Positions 16,700 to 26,945 are shown, counted from the first letter of the stretch. The stretch: DNA of 64,000 nucleotides from Bryobacterales bacterium (GCA_027452065.1 DAIDHC010000010.1:1-64000); one strand, 5' to 3'. Made by a program: numbers and translations. Notes: generated from the sequence alone by a model not told the origin.

Positions 16700-18874
16700 A
16701 TGCGAAAAGCTCCAACGGAGGTGACGCGGCGAGAATTTGCACAGATGCTCGCCACAGCTTACTGCCTGAGCGGCGCGGCAGTGGCGCAGGGCGGCGACGG
16801 GACGCGCGTGTGGCGAATCGGCAACGCCGGTATCGAGCAAATCCTCCAGCTTCGATCCGGAAAGTTTTCCTGCACCTCGATCCGAAACGTGCGCGCAGAC
16901 CGCGAGTGGATCCATCCTTCCGTGCCTTCGCTGGAATTTCGTATTGATGGCGAAATGGACGGCAAGACGTTCCAGTTAACCGGCGAGGGGCCGTGGACTG
17001 TTCTTCGCGAAGGCAACAGTACAGCCGGAGCATGGCGGCAGCTCACCATCGAGTTGAAGAGCGGCGACCTGCCATTCCATGTCGTGCGCGATTATCTTGT
17101 TCACGAGCGCCTGCCGATTCTGCGGACGCGGACTTCGGTCATCAATGGTAGCCAGCGAAGTGCCATCCTGCATCGAGTGGATACGTTCCATCTTCGCGTC
17201 GCTCCGTCGGCCGAGCCGCTCGATCTGAAGTGGTTGAACGATTTCGGGCGTGCGATGCTCCCCGAACCCGGGAATCCTCTGCATCTTTGCTCGATCACGG
17301 AAAATGTGCGCCAAGTACTGCGCACGGGGCCATACTCGCCCGACTTTGGCTGGTTCAGTCTTGCGATGCCTGACACAACGGAAACGCTGATCGGCGGCTG
17401 GGAATGGTCCGGCCCGATGGTGGTTGCCTTCGGCGACCTTCAGGAACCCTGTCCGATTGAAGGCGGCCTCGACCCGGATGGTATGCGCGAACCGTTCGCG
17501 CCGGGCGCCCGGTTTCAAGCTCCGGTCGGATGGTATGGTTTTTCGGGGACGCTGGAGGAGCAGGCTGCGCTGAGTCATGAGCTCGTGCGGACTTCCCTTG
17601 GCCCACCGCTTCCGGCTCACGATTTTCCCTGGGTCGGCTATTGCACTTGGGCGTGCTCGCTCGATGAGAAGAGCCCCTATAACGAGCCCGGCACGCATCC
17701 CTGGTTCCCGACCGAGAGCAATTTGTTGTCCCAGGTGGACGCCGCCGCCCAGGTGGGCTGCGATCTGTACCTGTGGGATTACGGCTGGTTTCCGCGCGTC
17801 GGCGATTGGTGGTGCGACCCAAAACGTTTTCCCGACGGACCGCGAACCGTGTCCCGTTCGGTGAAGCAGCGCGGGATGAAACTCGGCCTTTGGTTCGGAT
17901 TCGGCAATGCGGACGGGCAGTCGCGCGTGGCTCGCGAACATCCCGATTGGCTTGCCACGTGGAACGGCAGTCCGCTGCCGGATAAGTTCTTCACGCGGAC
18001 CGGCGCATCGGTTTGGAAGACGCGCGTGCTCTGTCTCGGGCACCGGCCCGCGCGCGAGTGGGTGAAGCAACAACTGTCCCGAGTAATCGACGCGTTCGAG
18101 CTCGACTGGCTGAAGCACGATTTCGACCTCGTCACCATGTGTGATTCCACCTCCCACACGCACACCCCAGGAGACAGTCGAATCGCTTCCTGCGAGGGGT
18201 TCTACGAGATCATGGATTTCGTCCGGCAAAGGTACCCCAACCTTGTTTGTGAAAACTGGGCCAACAACAGCGGACTTCCTGATTACGGCGCGCTGCAGCG
18301 TCATCACGTCCAGTTGATCGGCGATACCTACGCCGCCTTTACGCTGCGGCAGATGTTCTACGGCCACTTGTTCGTGTTCCCTGCCGACCGGCAGCACCGG
18401 TACGTGCGCTTTGAGGACTCGTCGGGCGATTTGAAGACGATGCTGCGCAGCGGCCTGATGGGAGGGCCGTGCACAATCCTCAGCGACCCCAGGCAGCTCA
18501 AGCCGGAGCAGCGCCAGGTGCTCGCGGCCGAGGTCGATCGTTACAAGCACTGGAGGGGCTTATTCGCCACAGCCGAGGTACATTCGATTCTTGGCCGGCC
18601 CCATCCACGCACCTGGGATGCCACGCAGTTCCAGGATTCCGCTTCCGGGCGCGGTATCGTTTTCGCATTTCGCAACGGCACGCCCGAGGCCGCCCGGCCG
18701 CTGCGCCTCCGCGGACTGGACCCCGACGCCGACTATCGGGTGGAGATGGTGGAGGCAAATGAATCCCGCGTCATTCGAGGCAGCCAGATGCTCTCTGCCG
18801 GGCTGACGGTCCCGATTCCCCAAGCCAACCAATCCGAAATCGTCCTTCTCACAAGAACCGGGAGAAGCGCGTGA
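16700..18874 (+). CDS. GH36-like alpha-galactosidase-type enzyme, Tat-exported
   Basis: A 724-residue protein. The N-terminus has a twin-arginine signal (TRREFAQMLATAYCLSGAAVA). After a beta-sandwich domain comes a GH36/GH27-type barrel: VGYCTWACSLDE, LYLWDYGWFPRVGDWW, MKLGLWFGFGNADG, and DWLKHDFDLV, where the Asp after KH is at the expected nucleophile position. A C-terminal beta domain follows. The family releases alpha-linked galactose, but related barrels act on other sugars, so specificity is open. It would work in the periplasm and stands out in an operon of otherwise cytoplasmic enzymes, linking side-chain removal with catabolism. Confidence 0.78.
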   Translation: MRKAPTEVTRREFAQMLATAYCLSGAAVAQGGDGTRVWRIGNAGIEQILQLRSGKFSCTSIRNVRADREWIHPSVPSLEFRIDGEMDGKTFQLTGEGPWTVLREGNSTAGAWRQLTIELKSGDLPFHVVRDYLVHERLPILRTRTSVINGSQRSAILHRVDTFHLRVAPSAEPLDLKWLNDFGRAMLPEPGNPLHLCSITENVRQVLRTGPYSPDFGWFSLAMPDTTETLIGGWEWSGPMVVAFGDLQEPCPIEGGLDPDGMREPFAPGARFQAPVGWYGFSGTLEEQAALSHELVRTSLGPPLPAHDFPWVGYCTWACSLDEKSPYNEPGTHPWFPTESNLLSQVDAAAQVGCDLYLWDYGWFPRVGDWWCDPKRFPDGPRTVSRSVKQRGMKLGLWFGFGNADGQSRVAREHPDWLATWNGSPLPDKFFTRTGASVWKTRVLCLGHRPAREWVKQQLSRVIDAFELDWLKHDFDLVTMCDSTSHTHTPGDSRIASCEGFYEIMDFVRQRYPNLVCENWANNSGLPDYGALQRHHVQLIGDTYAAFTLRQMFYGHLFVFPADRQHRYVRFEDSSGDLKTMLRSGLMGGPCTILSDPRQLKPEQRQVLAAEVDRYKHWRGLFATAEVHSILGRPHPRTWDATQFQDSASGRGIVFAFRNGTPEAARPLRLRGLDPDADYRVEMVEANESRVIRGSQMLSAGLTVPIPQANQSEIVLLTRTGRSA

Positions 18875-19854
18875 GCGCTGCCCCGCGGAGGCGCTTCACG
18901 ATGGCGGCGCTTGCTCTGGTCAATCTTCTCTGGGCGGCGCAGTACCCGGCGTATAAGATCGCCAGCACTTCCATGAGCGCGGCGACGATGAACTTCTGGA
19001 CGCTCGCGTTCGGAATCTTGTTCCTGGCGCCGTTCCTTCGCCGCCGGCACAACGCCCCGCGCGCCAACCCCGCCGGACCGTGGCAAAGAAGCGCCGTGCA
19101 GTTCACCCTGCTCGGAGTCTTTGGCATCGTGCCGCCATCGGTGATGCTGGCATGGGGCATCGCGCGCTCCACCGCGTCCGATGCCGCGATCCTGTCGCTT
19201 ACCATTCCCGTACTGATGACCGCCCTGGGCATCGTAATGCTCGGTGAACGGATCACCACGCTGCGCGTGGCGAGTCTCGCGATGGCGCTGGCAGGAACGC
19301 TGATCATCTCCCGGTCCGATCTCAGCGGAGAGCTGTTTCACTCCCGTCTCCTTGCGGGTAACGTGGTGATCTTCATCGCGGGCCTCGGCAGCGCCTTCTA
19401 CAATGTTTATGCCAAAGTTCTTCTCGAGCGGTTCAGCGAAATTGAGGTGCTGGTAGGAAGCTATGCCGTCGCCGCCGTTTGCTGCCTGGTCACGTCATTG
19501 ATTGGCGATACCCAGCCCTTTTATCGCGTCAACGCGTTCCCTGTTGCCGCGTGGCTATCGGTGGCCGTACTGGGATCGCTCACCTGGGGCGTTGCCATGA
19601 TGCTTTGGATGTGGGTGCTCAAGCGAATCGAGGCCGGCCAGGCGTCGGTCTCCATCTACCTGTTGTCCTTCTTTGGCGTTTTACTGTCGGCGCTCACCCT
19701 GCACGAAAAGATCGGGCTGGCTCAGGTTGCCGGCGGCGTTCTCGTCATCCTCGCGACGTACCTTACATCCGAATATGAAAATCGCAGATCCTCCCGGCGA
19801 GACGCTGTCCTGGCGGAAGGACTGCTCAATCGTCGGGAGCCTACGCAACCGTGA
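18871..19854 (+). CDS. EamA/DMT-family transporter
   Basis: A 327-residue integral membrane protein with about ten hydrophobic segments in two repeated EamA halves (first half LALVNLLWAAQYPAYKIAS..., second half NVVIFIAGLGSAFYNVYAKVLLERF...). The GTG start overlaps the stop of the previous gene as GTGA, so it is coupled to it. DMT transporters move small metabolites or sugars; in this operon it may carry the sugar or sugar acid released in the periplasm. The substrate is unknown. Confidence 0.85.
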   Translation: MSAAPRRRFTMAALALVNLLWAAQYPAYKIASTSMSAATMNFWTLAFGILFLAPFLRRRHNAPRANPAGPWQRSAVQFTLLGVFGIVPPSVMLAWGIARSTASDAAILSLTIPVLMTALGIVMLGERITTLRVASLAMALAGTLIISRSDLSGELFHSRLLAGNVVIFIAGLGSAFYNVYAKVLLERFSEIEVLVGSYAVAAVCCLVTSLIGDTQPFYRVNAFPVAAWLSVAVLGSLTWGVAMMLWMWVLKRIEAGQASVSIYLLSFFGVLLSALTLHEKIGLAQVAGGVLVILATYLTSEYENRRSSRRDAVLAEGLLNRREPTQP

Positions 19855-19904
19855 TGGTCATTCGTGGAGTGCTCCGGGACAAACATGGGTATTGAGGTCC
19901 TTGT

Positions 19905-21290
19905 ATGATTGTCGATTCGCCCATATCTCCTCCTCCGGAAATTGAACGGCGGCAATTTCTGAAGCTCGCCGGTTCCGCCAGCGCTCTCGCTGCACGCTCC
20001 TATGCTCGGGTGATCGGAGCCAACGATCGTATCCGGGTTGCGCAACTCGGATGCGGCGGCCGAAGCGGCGGCCACGTGAACATGGTCCACGCGGCCGCCC
20101 GCCGAACGCCTGTGGAAACCGTCGCTGTCTGCGATATCTGGAGTCTGGCGCGCGAGCGGCGAGCGGCTCAAGTGAAGCAGTTGTCCGGCATGGCGCCGGC
20201 GATGTACAAGTACTCCGAGCAGATGCTCTCTCGTCACGACATTGACGGCGTGATGATCGCCACCGGCGATCATCAGCACGCCAAACTCTGCGTTGAAGTC
20301 GTGAATGCGGGCAAGGATTGCTACGTCGAAAAGCCGTTCGCGAATGTGCTCGATGAAGCCAAAGCCGCACGAGCTGCCGTCAAGAGTTCCGGGCAGGTCG
20401 TCCAGATGGGGACCCAACACCGCAGCCAGCCGTACCCTCTCGCCGTGCGCGACCTGATTCGCTCCGGCCGCATCGGTGAAGTGGTTCGCATCACCCAGGA
20501 GTGGAACGAAAACAAACGTCGCTGGCGGTACATCCCGGGCATCGATGACGGAAAACGGCCGCCGCTGCTCAGGCAGGAGGACACCGACTGGGAACGGTGG
20601 CTGCTGGGCAAGCCGCATCGTCCGTTCGACCCTCATGTCTACCTTGAATTCCGGCTCTATCGCGAGTATTCAGGCGGTATCTTCGATCAATGGCTGAGCC
20701 ACGCCTGCGATCTGGTTCACCTGTGGACCGATGAAACCTGCCCCGTCAGCGCCGTTGCTACCGGTGGCATTCTCACCTGGAAAGACGGACGCGAGAACCC
20801 CGACAATGCCACTGTCTCGTTGATGTATCCGAAGGGTTTTCTCTACACCTACTCCACGTCGTTCTCGAACAGCTACCGCAGCTACAGCCGTATTCAAGGC
20901 CGCCTCGGCACCATTGAAAACTACGGAGGCGAGGGTGCGTCACTGTTCATGGTCACCCGCGAGGGCGGACCTCATGAAGCCGATCCCGAAGAGAGCCTGG
21001 GTCCCCGCTACACGGCTCCGCCCGGAATGGGACCGGCGGCCGACGCGGCGGAAATCATTCACATCGACGGCGCGCCTAAGCCTGACTCCGTCGGACCGGA
21101 CGACGACGATGTGGACCACTTGATGAACTGGCTCGACGCGATGAGGGATCGCAAACAGCCCAATGCGAATGTCGATCACGGATTCTCCCACGCCATCGTC
21201 TGCATGATGGCCGCTCAATCCTACTGGTCCGGAAAGCGATTGTACTGGAATCCCCGGACGGAGACAATTGAGAGCCACGAGGCCACATAG
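19905..21290 (+). CDS. Gfo/Idh/MocA-family oxidoreductase, Tat-exported (first copy)
   Basis: A 461-residue protein with a Tat signal (IERRQFLKLAGSASALAA) and then a Rossmann domain (RIRVAQLGCGGRSGG). EKPFANVLDEAKAA holds the conserved Lys-Pro of the family, and the C-terminal half is the alpha/beta catalytic domain. A GAGG-like ribosome site sits eight bases before the ATG. Members oxidise or epimerise sugars using tightly bound NAD(P). Tat export fits a cofactor loaded before transport. It follows the DMT transporter after 50 bases and is probably the last gene of the operon; the opposite-strand TPR gene ends 18 bases beyond it. Confidence 0.87.
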   Translation: MIVDSPISPPPEIERRQFLKLAGSASALAARSYARVIGANDRIRVAQLGCGGRSGGHVNMVHAAARRTPVETVAVCDIWSLARERRAAQVKQLSGMAPAMYKYSEQMLSRHDIDGVMIATGDHQHAKLCVEVVNAGKDCYVEKPFANVLDEAKAARAAVKSSGQVVQMGTQHRSQPYPLAVRDLIRSGRIGEVVRITQEWNENKRRWRYIPGIDDGKRPPLLRQEDTDWERWLLGKPHRPFDPHVYLEFRLYREYSGGIFDQWLSHACDLVHLWTDETCPVSAVATGGILTWKDGRENPDNATVSLMYPKGFLYTYSTSFSNSYRSYSRIQGRLGTIENYGGEGASLFMVTREGGPHEADPEESLGPRYTAPPGMGPAADAAEIIHIDGAPKPDSVGPDDDDVDHLMNWLDAMRDRKQPNANVDHGFSHAIVCMMAAQSYWSGKRLYWNPRTETIESHEAT

Positions 21291-21307
21291 GCCATCGCGG
21301 TCTCGCG

Positions 21308-22693
21308 CTATTGGGGAGGTCCGGACTTGATCACATGCATTCGATCGAATGCTTCCTGCGCCTGTTTCGGTTGGCCCATGGCGAGCAGCAGCCGGCCGAG
21401 ACGGTAATAAGGACTGGGGTCCATCGGAGCCAGTTCGATGGAGCGCGTCAAAGCCAGACGGGCCTGCTCGTTCTGGCCGGTGGCGAGGAAAACCTTGGCG
21501 CGCAGGTAGAACACTTGGGCGTCGGAGGGAGCGCTCTTTTCCGCCAGACTCAGTTCGTCGAGTACCTTCGCGTAGTCGGCAGGCTCCTGGTTGAGCATGG
21601 CGCTGGCGACGAGGACGTGGATGGATGGGTAGTCGGGCCTTCGGCGTTCCAGATCGCTGAGGATCTGGACCTCTCCGGCGTGATTGCCGGTTTTGCGGTA
21701 CGCATCGGCCAGACGAAGGTGAGCGTCGGAATCGTCGGGTGCCTGTTCCAGCAATTGCCTGAGAGCGGTAATGGCGGCCGGATAGCGCTCGACGCGTACG
21801 AGGTTGGAACCGAGCGGGAGCAGGAGCGCGGCCGATTGAGGAAACCTCCGCCGGGCTTGTTCCAGGACCGCGACAGCGTCGCCAAATTTCTGGAGTTTCT
21901 CGTACAGAAAGGCCAGAGCGAGATAGGAGTTCTCTTGCGAAGGGTCCAACTGGATGGCCTCCTGCAAGCGGGGAATCGCGGCTTCCGGATGGCCGGCGCT
22001 CTCTTCACTCAGGCCGGCGACGCCGGCTGCCGAAGCGCGTAACGAAGCGGGCAGTCCGGCTTGGCTGCCGATCCACAGCGCGTTGCGGATGGCATCGTCA
22101 TACGCGCCGACCGTGTTCTCGAGGACAGCAAGCTCGATGCTCGCCTGGGCGGAAGGATGGGGATCAGCCTGCTGGGCTCGGAGCGACTCGGCGAGGGCCA
22201 AGTCGAGAAGCTTGTTCTGAACGAGAAACTGCGCCAGCATGGCATGCAATTCACCATCGTGAGGGAATTGCGCGGCCAAGGCGCGTAGCGACGCCTTCAC
22301 GCCGTCGATGTCGCCCAGGGAAAAGCCCACCCGAACCAGCATCGCGAGCGGCAGAGGGTTGCCGGGCTCCCTCTGGCGGACGGCTTCGAAAGACTTGCGG
22401 GCCGAGAGGAAGTCGCCGGAGGCAGCCTGGGCGACGCCGAGGCTGTATAGAATGCGGGGATCCTGAGGCGCGAGACAGGCCGCCTCGCGAAGCTCTCCGG
22501 CGGCTTCGGCGAACCGATGCCCCTCCATGTCTGCCTGAGCGGCGCGTTCCAGTTGGCTGAGGCGCGACTGGACTTCGGCGGCACCGCCGGTCGGAATCGG
22601 CGGGCATGCCTGTGGCAGCGCGAACGCGGGCGCCGCCAGCAGAGCGATCTCAACGCACAGTGCAAGAAAGCGGCGCACACCAGTTGAGCTCAT
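21308..22693 (-). CDS. TPR-repeat protein with signal peptide
   Basis: A 461-residue protein with a Sec signal (MSSTGVRRFLALCVEIALLAAPAFA) followed by about ten tetratricopeptide repeats, seen as recurring A-x-x-L-G/A patterns (RILYSLGVAQAASGDFLSARKSF, PYYRLGRLLLAMGQPKQAQEAF). TPR proteins of this kind act as periplasmic scaffolds. It overlaps the end of the sulfite-oxidase-like gene by 44 bases, showing tight linkage. No partner can be named from the sequence. Confidence 0.85.
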   Translation of the reverse strand: MSSTGVRRFLALCVEIALLAAPAFALPQACPPIPTGGAAEVQSRLSQLERAAQADMEGHRFAEAAGELREAACLAPQDPRILYSLGVAQAASGDFLSARKSFEAVRQREPGNPLPLAMLVRVGFSLGDIDGVKASLRALAAQFPHDGELHAMLAQFLVQNKLLDLALAESLRAQQADPHPSAQASIELAVLENTVGAYDDAIRNALWIGSQAGLPASLRASAAGVAGLSEESAGHPEAAIPRLQEAIQLDPSQENSYLALAFLYEKLQKFGDAVAVLEQARRRFPQSAALLLPLGSNLVRVERYPAAITALRQLLEQAPDDSDAHLRLADAYRKTGNHAGEVQILSDLERRRPDYPSIHVLVASAMLNQEPADYAKVLDELSLAEKSAPSDAQVFYLRAKVFLATGQNEQARLALTRSIELAPMDPSPYYRLGRLLLAMGQPKQAQEAFDRMHVIKSGPPQ

Positions 22694-23711
22694 AAATATC
22701 CTTCCGCGACTTGTCCCGCACGAGAGGCTGTTTATTGCCTTGCGAGTCGGAAGCGCGGCTCATGACTACATACTCGCCCGGCCCAGCCGGCCAAACGTAG
22801 CTCCATCGGACCCAGTTGAACGGACCGGGCGTGGTTTCCAGACGGGCGGCGTTCCACGTGGCTCCGCCGTCGACGGAGACCGATACCCGATTGACGGCGC
22901 CTGAGCCGGTCCAGGCGAATCCCCAGACAAGGTGCCGGCCGGCGGGCAGGCTGGCTTTATCGCCAGGCCATGCAACGACCGACTTGACCTGGAGTGTGGA
23001 GAGGCGCGCGACGGCCCGATCGCCGCCCGTTTGCGTGACGCGGTTGTAGACCAGATTCATTCCACTCTCATAAAACGGAGAGTGCCGGTCGTCGGGTCCA
23101 AGGGCGGTAATCCTGCGCAGCCATTTCACTGAGTTCATGGCATACCATCCGGGCACCAGCGCGCGCGCCGGAAAGCCGTTGCGCCGGGGCAGGAACAGAT
23201 CGTTGAGTTTGAACGCCACCATACTGGACGAATCGAGACACTTCTGCAGTGGAACGATCTGGGCGTAAGGAAGCTGTGGCGAGCGCTGGAGCAGGCGCCC
23301 CGAATCATAGCCTTCGAGGGCCAGGAAGGCCGCATCGTGTCCGATACCCGCCTGCTCCAGCAGAAAGGAAACGGGAACACCCTCCCATATTCCATTGGCC
23401 GCAGCCGAGCCGTTGGCGGCATTTCCGGAGCATTCGAGCACCGCCTCGACGCGCTTGGTGGGAAGTTCCAGAAGATCGCTAAAACCGATCCGATACGGAT
23501 TTTGGACGTGCCCGTCGATGGTGAGCTGCCAGGATTCGAGCGAAAGCGCCGGCGGGGGGAAGTGGTCCCGGACGAAGAACAGGTCCGGCGGAGTGATCGA
23601 GTGGGAAATGCCGCGGAGCGGGTAGGAGACGTTCTGGGGTTCATCGGCCCAAAGCGCCGGGGCAAGGTAGGCACCGGCGCTCGAGAGCAGAAGTAGTTCG
23701 CGGCGCGTCAC
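22650..23711 (-). CDS. sulfite-oxidase-family molybdopterin enzyme, exported
   Basis: A 353-residue protein with a GTG start one base after the TonB receptor stop and a Tat-like leader (MTRRELLLLSSAGAYLAPALWA). The molybdopterin-binding domain contains VEAVLECSGNAA, whose Cys is the expected molybdenum ligand. The C-terminal half is the Mo-co dimerisation domain (VSVSVDGGATWNAARLE, FNWVRWSYVWPAGPGEYVV). The family oxidises sulfite or reduces/oxidises other small compounds in the periplasm. No haem domain or partner cytochrome is in the operon, so the electron acceptor is unknown. Confidence 0.87.
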   Translation of the reverse strand: MTRRELLLLSSAGAYLAPALWADEPQNVSYPLRGISHSITPPDLFFVRDHFPPPALSLESWQLTIDGHVQNPYRIGFSDLLELPTKRVEAVLECSGNAANGSAAANGIWEGVPVSFLLEQAGIGHDAAFLALEGYDSGRLLQRSPQLPYAQIVPLQKCLDSSSMVAFKLNDLFLPRRNGFPARALVPGWYAMNSVKWLRRITALGPDDRHSPFYESGMNLVYNRVTQTGGDRAVARLSTLQVKSVVAWPGDKASLPAGRHLVWGFAWTGSGAVNRVSVSVDGGATWNAARLETTPGPFNWVRWSYVWPAGPGEYVVMSRASDSQGNKQPLVRDKSRKDIYELNWCAPLSCTVR

Positions 23712-23712
23712 C

Positions 23713-26700
23713 CTAAAAGATTAGCTTGAGCGCCATCTGCGTGATGCGTGGGTCGCGCGCCGTAGTGATCTGGCCAAACGTGCCGTCGGTGACCGTCGTA
23801 TCGGGGTTGTTCAACAACGCGTGGTTGAAAAAGTTGAAGAACTCGGCGCGATACTGCAGGTGATACCGTTCGCCGAAGGTGAACTCTTTGTGGATGGAGA
23901 AATCCACGTTGAACGTCCCCGGTCCCATCAGGATGTTGCGTCCGGCATTGCCGAAGCTGTTGAGCTGGGGCGTGGTGAACGCGCTGGTGTTGAACCATTG
24001 ATTGATCTTATTGTTCAGCGAGCCCTGGGTATAGGACGGATTGCCGATCAACTGAGCCTGGTCGTTGGAGACCTCGGGCAGAGAGAAGGAGTAGTCGCCT
24101 CCGGATGTGATGTTGAGCGGGAAGCCGCTCTGCCAGGTCCAGATGCCGGACGTCTCCCAGCCTCCGAGGAGCGCTTTCGCAATGCCTTGTTTCGGTGACG
24201 GAAGCTGATAAAGATAGCTCAGCACGAAGTGTTGCGGAACGTTGAAGTCGGAGACGCTCCGGTAGGCGTTCAAATCGTAAGGGTTGATGATATTGATGCC
24301 GCAGAGGTCGGTTTGATAGGAGACCTGATCGATGCTCTTGCTCCAGGTGTAGTTGGCGCTGAGGTTCAGCCCGTGTGAGAAGCGCTTCTCAACGGAAACC
24401 TGCAGAGCGTTGTAGCTGGAGTTGGCGCCGGAGGTGTCCTGAGTGATCTGTTGATACTGCTGGTACGGCCGGCGGGCGTTTTCGTTGTCGGCTGTGGCAG
24501 TGGCGCTCGGCAGCGGAGCGTTGACGTCGGTGTTGTAGGCCAGGTGCCGGCCGACGGATCCGACGTAAGCGACGCGGAAGAGGATATCGTTGGAAAGCTG
24601 GCGCTCGACGGTGAAGTTCCAGTTCATCACTCGCGCCGGTGTCCAGTTGTGCTGGTAGGAGACGGCGAGGCTGAGCGGATTGTCGAACGCGACGCTCGAC
24701 GGGGGGATCTGCGGCGCATACGCTCCCGGGAAGGGATTGTTCTGCCCCTGATAAGGGTTCATGAAGGGAACTTTGAAGAAGCTGTATTGGGGACTGAACG
24801 GCGCGCTGTCCACCATGTTGTTGAACGCCTCGACAAACGGCGGCTGATCGAACAGGCCGACTCCGCCGCGAATGGTCGTTTTCGATGTGCCGCCCGGATT
24901 GTAGGCAAAGCCGAGCCGGGGGCTGAATTCCATCCAACTCGCGGTAAAGCCGCCGCTCGGGCAGCCGCGGTCGCCGGCAAAAAGATATCCGCCGGGCGCG
25001 TTCGGGAAACGCGTGGACTGAAGCCCGGGCAGGAAGCACTCGGTGCGGCCTTCCGAATCGGTGTAAGGAATGAACGGATCCCACCGGAGCCCGAGGTTCA
25101 GCACGAGATTGGGGTTGACGCGATAATCGTCCTGAAAAAACAGACCGGCCATGTTGCCGCTGCGGTTGGCGAACTCGCCGCCGCCTTGAATGAAATGGTT
25201 GACGTCGCCGATCAGGAAGTCGGCGAAGGGATTTCCGCTGTTGGCGGTGCCGCTGAAGTTGAAGCTGCCGTTCTGGCGATAGGTGTTGCTCAACTGGACG
25301 TTCATGCGGACGAAATCGCCCCCGATGGCGATCTGGTGGGCGCCGACGACCCAGTGGAGGCTGTCGCTGAAATTGATGTTGCGGCGGTCGAACTCTCCCG
25401 GATGACCGGAACTGATACTGAAGTAGCCGGCGACGGAAAGCGCCAACTCTGGCGGCGTCGTGCTGGCGATCGGAATCCCGAGGCTGGAGAAGCCAAAGGG
25501 CGCGCCGCTCACGACCGTCCCGTTGTTCTGGTTGTAGGAGAAGATCGCGCTATTCAGCATGTTCGGACTGATGTTGTACGTGTCGCTGAGAGAGGCGCCC
25601 TGGTCAAAGAGGGCGAGACCGCGGCCGGCGGTGATCAGGTCCGTCGTTCCCAGCGTCGGATCCTTTCCGTAGCGCGAGTAGAAATAGCGGCCGTAAATGC
25701 GCTGCTTGCTCAAGTTGTAGTCGACGCGCGTGAGGAACTGGTTGTCGTGCTCGTTGATCGGCAAATTGTAGTGGATCACCTGGCTGGGGCCGGTCGGGAT
25801 CGGAATGAGAGACAGGATCTTGCTGCTGGCCGGCGTGATCTGGTCCGAAGGGATGATGTTGCCGGGGTATGGGGCGCCGGTGTAGGGATTGACCAGTTGC
25901 GTGCTGAGGGCTGAAAAATCGCCGCCGCGTTCGGCGGCCGTCGGCACCGTGGTCGAATTGCCGCCCGAGATGTCGCGCGACTGGGTTCCCTGGTAGGTGC
26001 CGAAGAAGAATAGCTTGTCCTTCACGATCGGCCCCCCCACGCTTCCTCCAAACTGGTTCCGCTTGAGCTGATCCGGCTGGTCGGCAAAGAAGTTGCGCGC
26101 GTTCAGATCGCCATTGCGGAGAAAGTCGAAAGCGGTGCCATGAAACTGGTTCGTGCCGGACTTGGTGACAACGTTGACGATGGCCCCGGCTCCTCGTCCG
26201 TATTCGGCGCTGTAGCTGTTGGACTGGACGCTGAATTCTTCCACCGCGTCCGGATTCGGAAACGGATTGTTGGTGTTGGTGTAGGGGTCCTGGTTGCTGC
26301 CGCCGTCCATGTTGTAGTTGATCATGTCGGCGCGGGCGCCGTTGGTGGAGATGGACTGCGACCCCGGATAATTGACCGACTGAACCGTATCACCGGAACC
26401 GTTGGCATTACCGGCATTGAGATCGTTGGTGCCCGGCGTCAACAGGATCAGCGCGGCCGCATTGCGTCCGTTCAAGGGGAGCTTGATGATATTTCGCTGG
26501 CTGACCACCTCGCTCAACGCCCCGGACCGTGTCTCAACCATCTGGGCGTTCGCTTCCACCGTAACCGATTGCGTGGTGCTGCCGATCTGAAGCGTGAGAG
26601 GCACCGTGGAATTCTGGTCCGCCCGAACTTCGATTCCTCGCTGTTCCAGGCGCTCAAAACCCGGCGCCTCCACCGAGACGCTATAGAAACCGACCGGCAG

Positions 26701-26916
26701 AAGCGGGAAGACGTAGGTGCCGTCGTTCCGGCTCACGGTCTCGCGGGTGAGGCCGGTGGCCAGGGCGGTGGCAGTAACTCTGGCGTTGGCTACCGGAGCG
26801 CCGCTCGGATCGAGGATGGCGCCCGCGATGGTTCCCGTTGGATCCGCCGCGTGAAGGAGCGTACAGAGCGCGAAAAAGGTGACGATGCTTTTGAAATCGA
26901 TGCGTTTAAGACCCAT
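23713..26916 (-). CDS. TonB-dependent receptor, Oar-like (second copy)
   Basis: A 1067-residue outer-membrane receptor with a signal peptide, a carboxypeptidase-regulatory-like domain (GTIAGAILDPSGAPVANARV), a plug (LPLNGRNAAALILLTPG), and a barrel ending MALKLIF. It opens a three-gene operon with the molybdoenzyme and the TPR protein, a different pairing from the first receptor. The ATG at 26916 has a GGGAG eight bases upstream. The cargo is unknown; nothing in this operon points to carbohydrate. Confidence 0.92.
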   Translation of the reverse strand: MGLKRIDFKSIVTFFALCTLLHAADPTGTIAGAILDPSGAPVANARVTATALATGLTRETVSRNDGTYVFPLLPVGFYSVSVEAPGFERLEQRGIEVRADQNSTVPLTLQIGSTTQSVTVEANAQMVETRSGALSEVVSQRNIIKLPLNGRNAAALILLTPGTNDLNAGNANGSGDTVQSVNYPGSQSISTNGARADMINYNMDGGSNQDPYTNTNNPFPNPDAVEEFSVQSNSYSAEYGRGAGAIVNVVTKSGTNQFHGTAFDFLRNGDLNARNFFADQPDQLKRNQFGGSVGGPIVKDKLFFFGTYQGTQSRDISGGNSTTVPTAAERGGDFSALSTQLVNPYTGAPYPGNIIPSDQITPASSKILSLIPIPTGPSQVIHYNLPINEHDNQFLTRVDYNLSKQRIYGRYFYSRYGKDPTLGTTDLITAGRGLALFDQGASLSDTYNISPNMLNSAIFSYNQNNGTVVSGAPFGFSSLGIPIASTTPPELALSVAGYFSISSGHPGEFDRRNINFSDSLHWVVGAHQIAIGGDFVRMNVQLSNTYRQNGSFNFSGTANSGNPFADFLIGDVNHFIQGGGEFANRSGNMAGLFFQDDYRVNPNLVLNLGLRWDPFIPYTDSEGRTECFLPGLQSTRFPNAPGGYLFAGDRGCPSGGFTASWMEFSPRLGFAYNPGGTSKTTIRGGVGLFDQPPFVEAFNNMVDSAPFSPQYSFFKVPFMNPYQGQNNPFPGAYAPQIPPSSVAFDNPLSLAVSYQHNWTPARVMNWNFTVERQLSNDILFRVAYVGSVGRHLAYNTDVNAPLPSATATADNENARRPYQQYQQITQDTSGANSSYNALQVSVEKRFSHGLNLSANYTWSKSIDQVSYQTDLCGINIINPYDLNAYRSVSDFNVPQHFVLSYLYQLPSPKQGIAKALLGGWETSGIWTWQSGFPLNITSGGDYSFSLPEVSNDQAQLIGNPSYTQGSLNNKINQWFNTSAFTTPQLNSFGNAGRNILMGPGTFNVDFSIHKEFTFGERYHLQYRAEFFNFFNHALLNNPDTTVTDGTFGQITTARDPRITQMALKLIF

Positions 26917-26945
26917 GCAGAGCTCCCGAGTGAAAAGTGAACATC

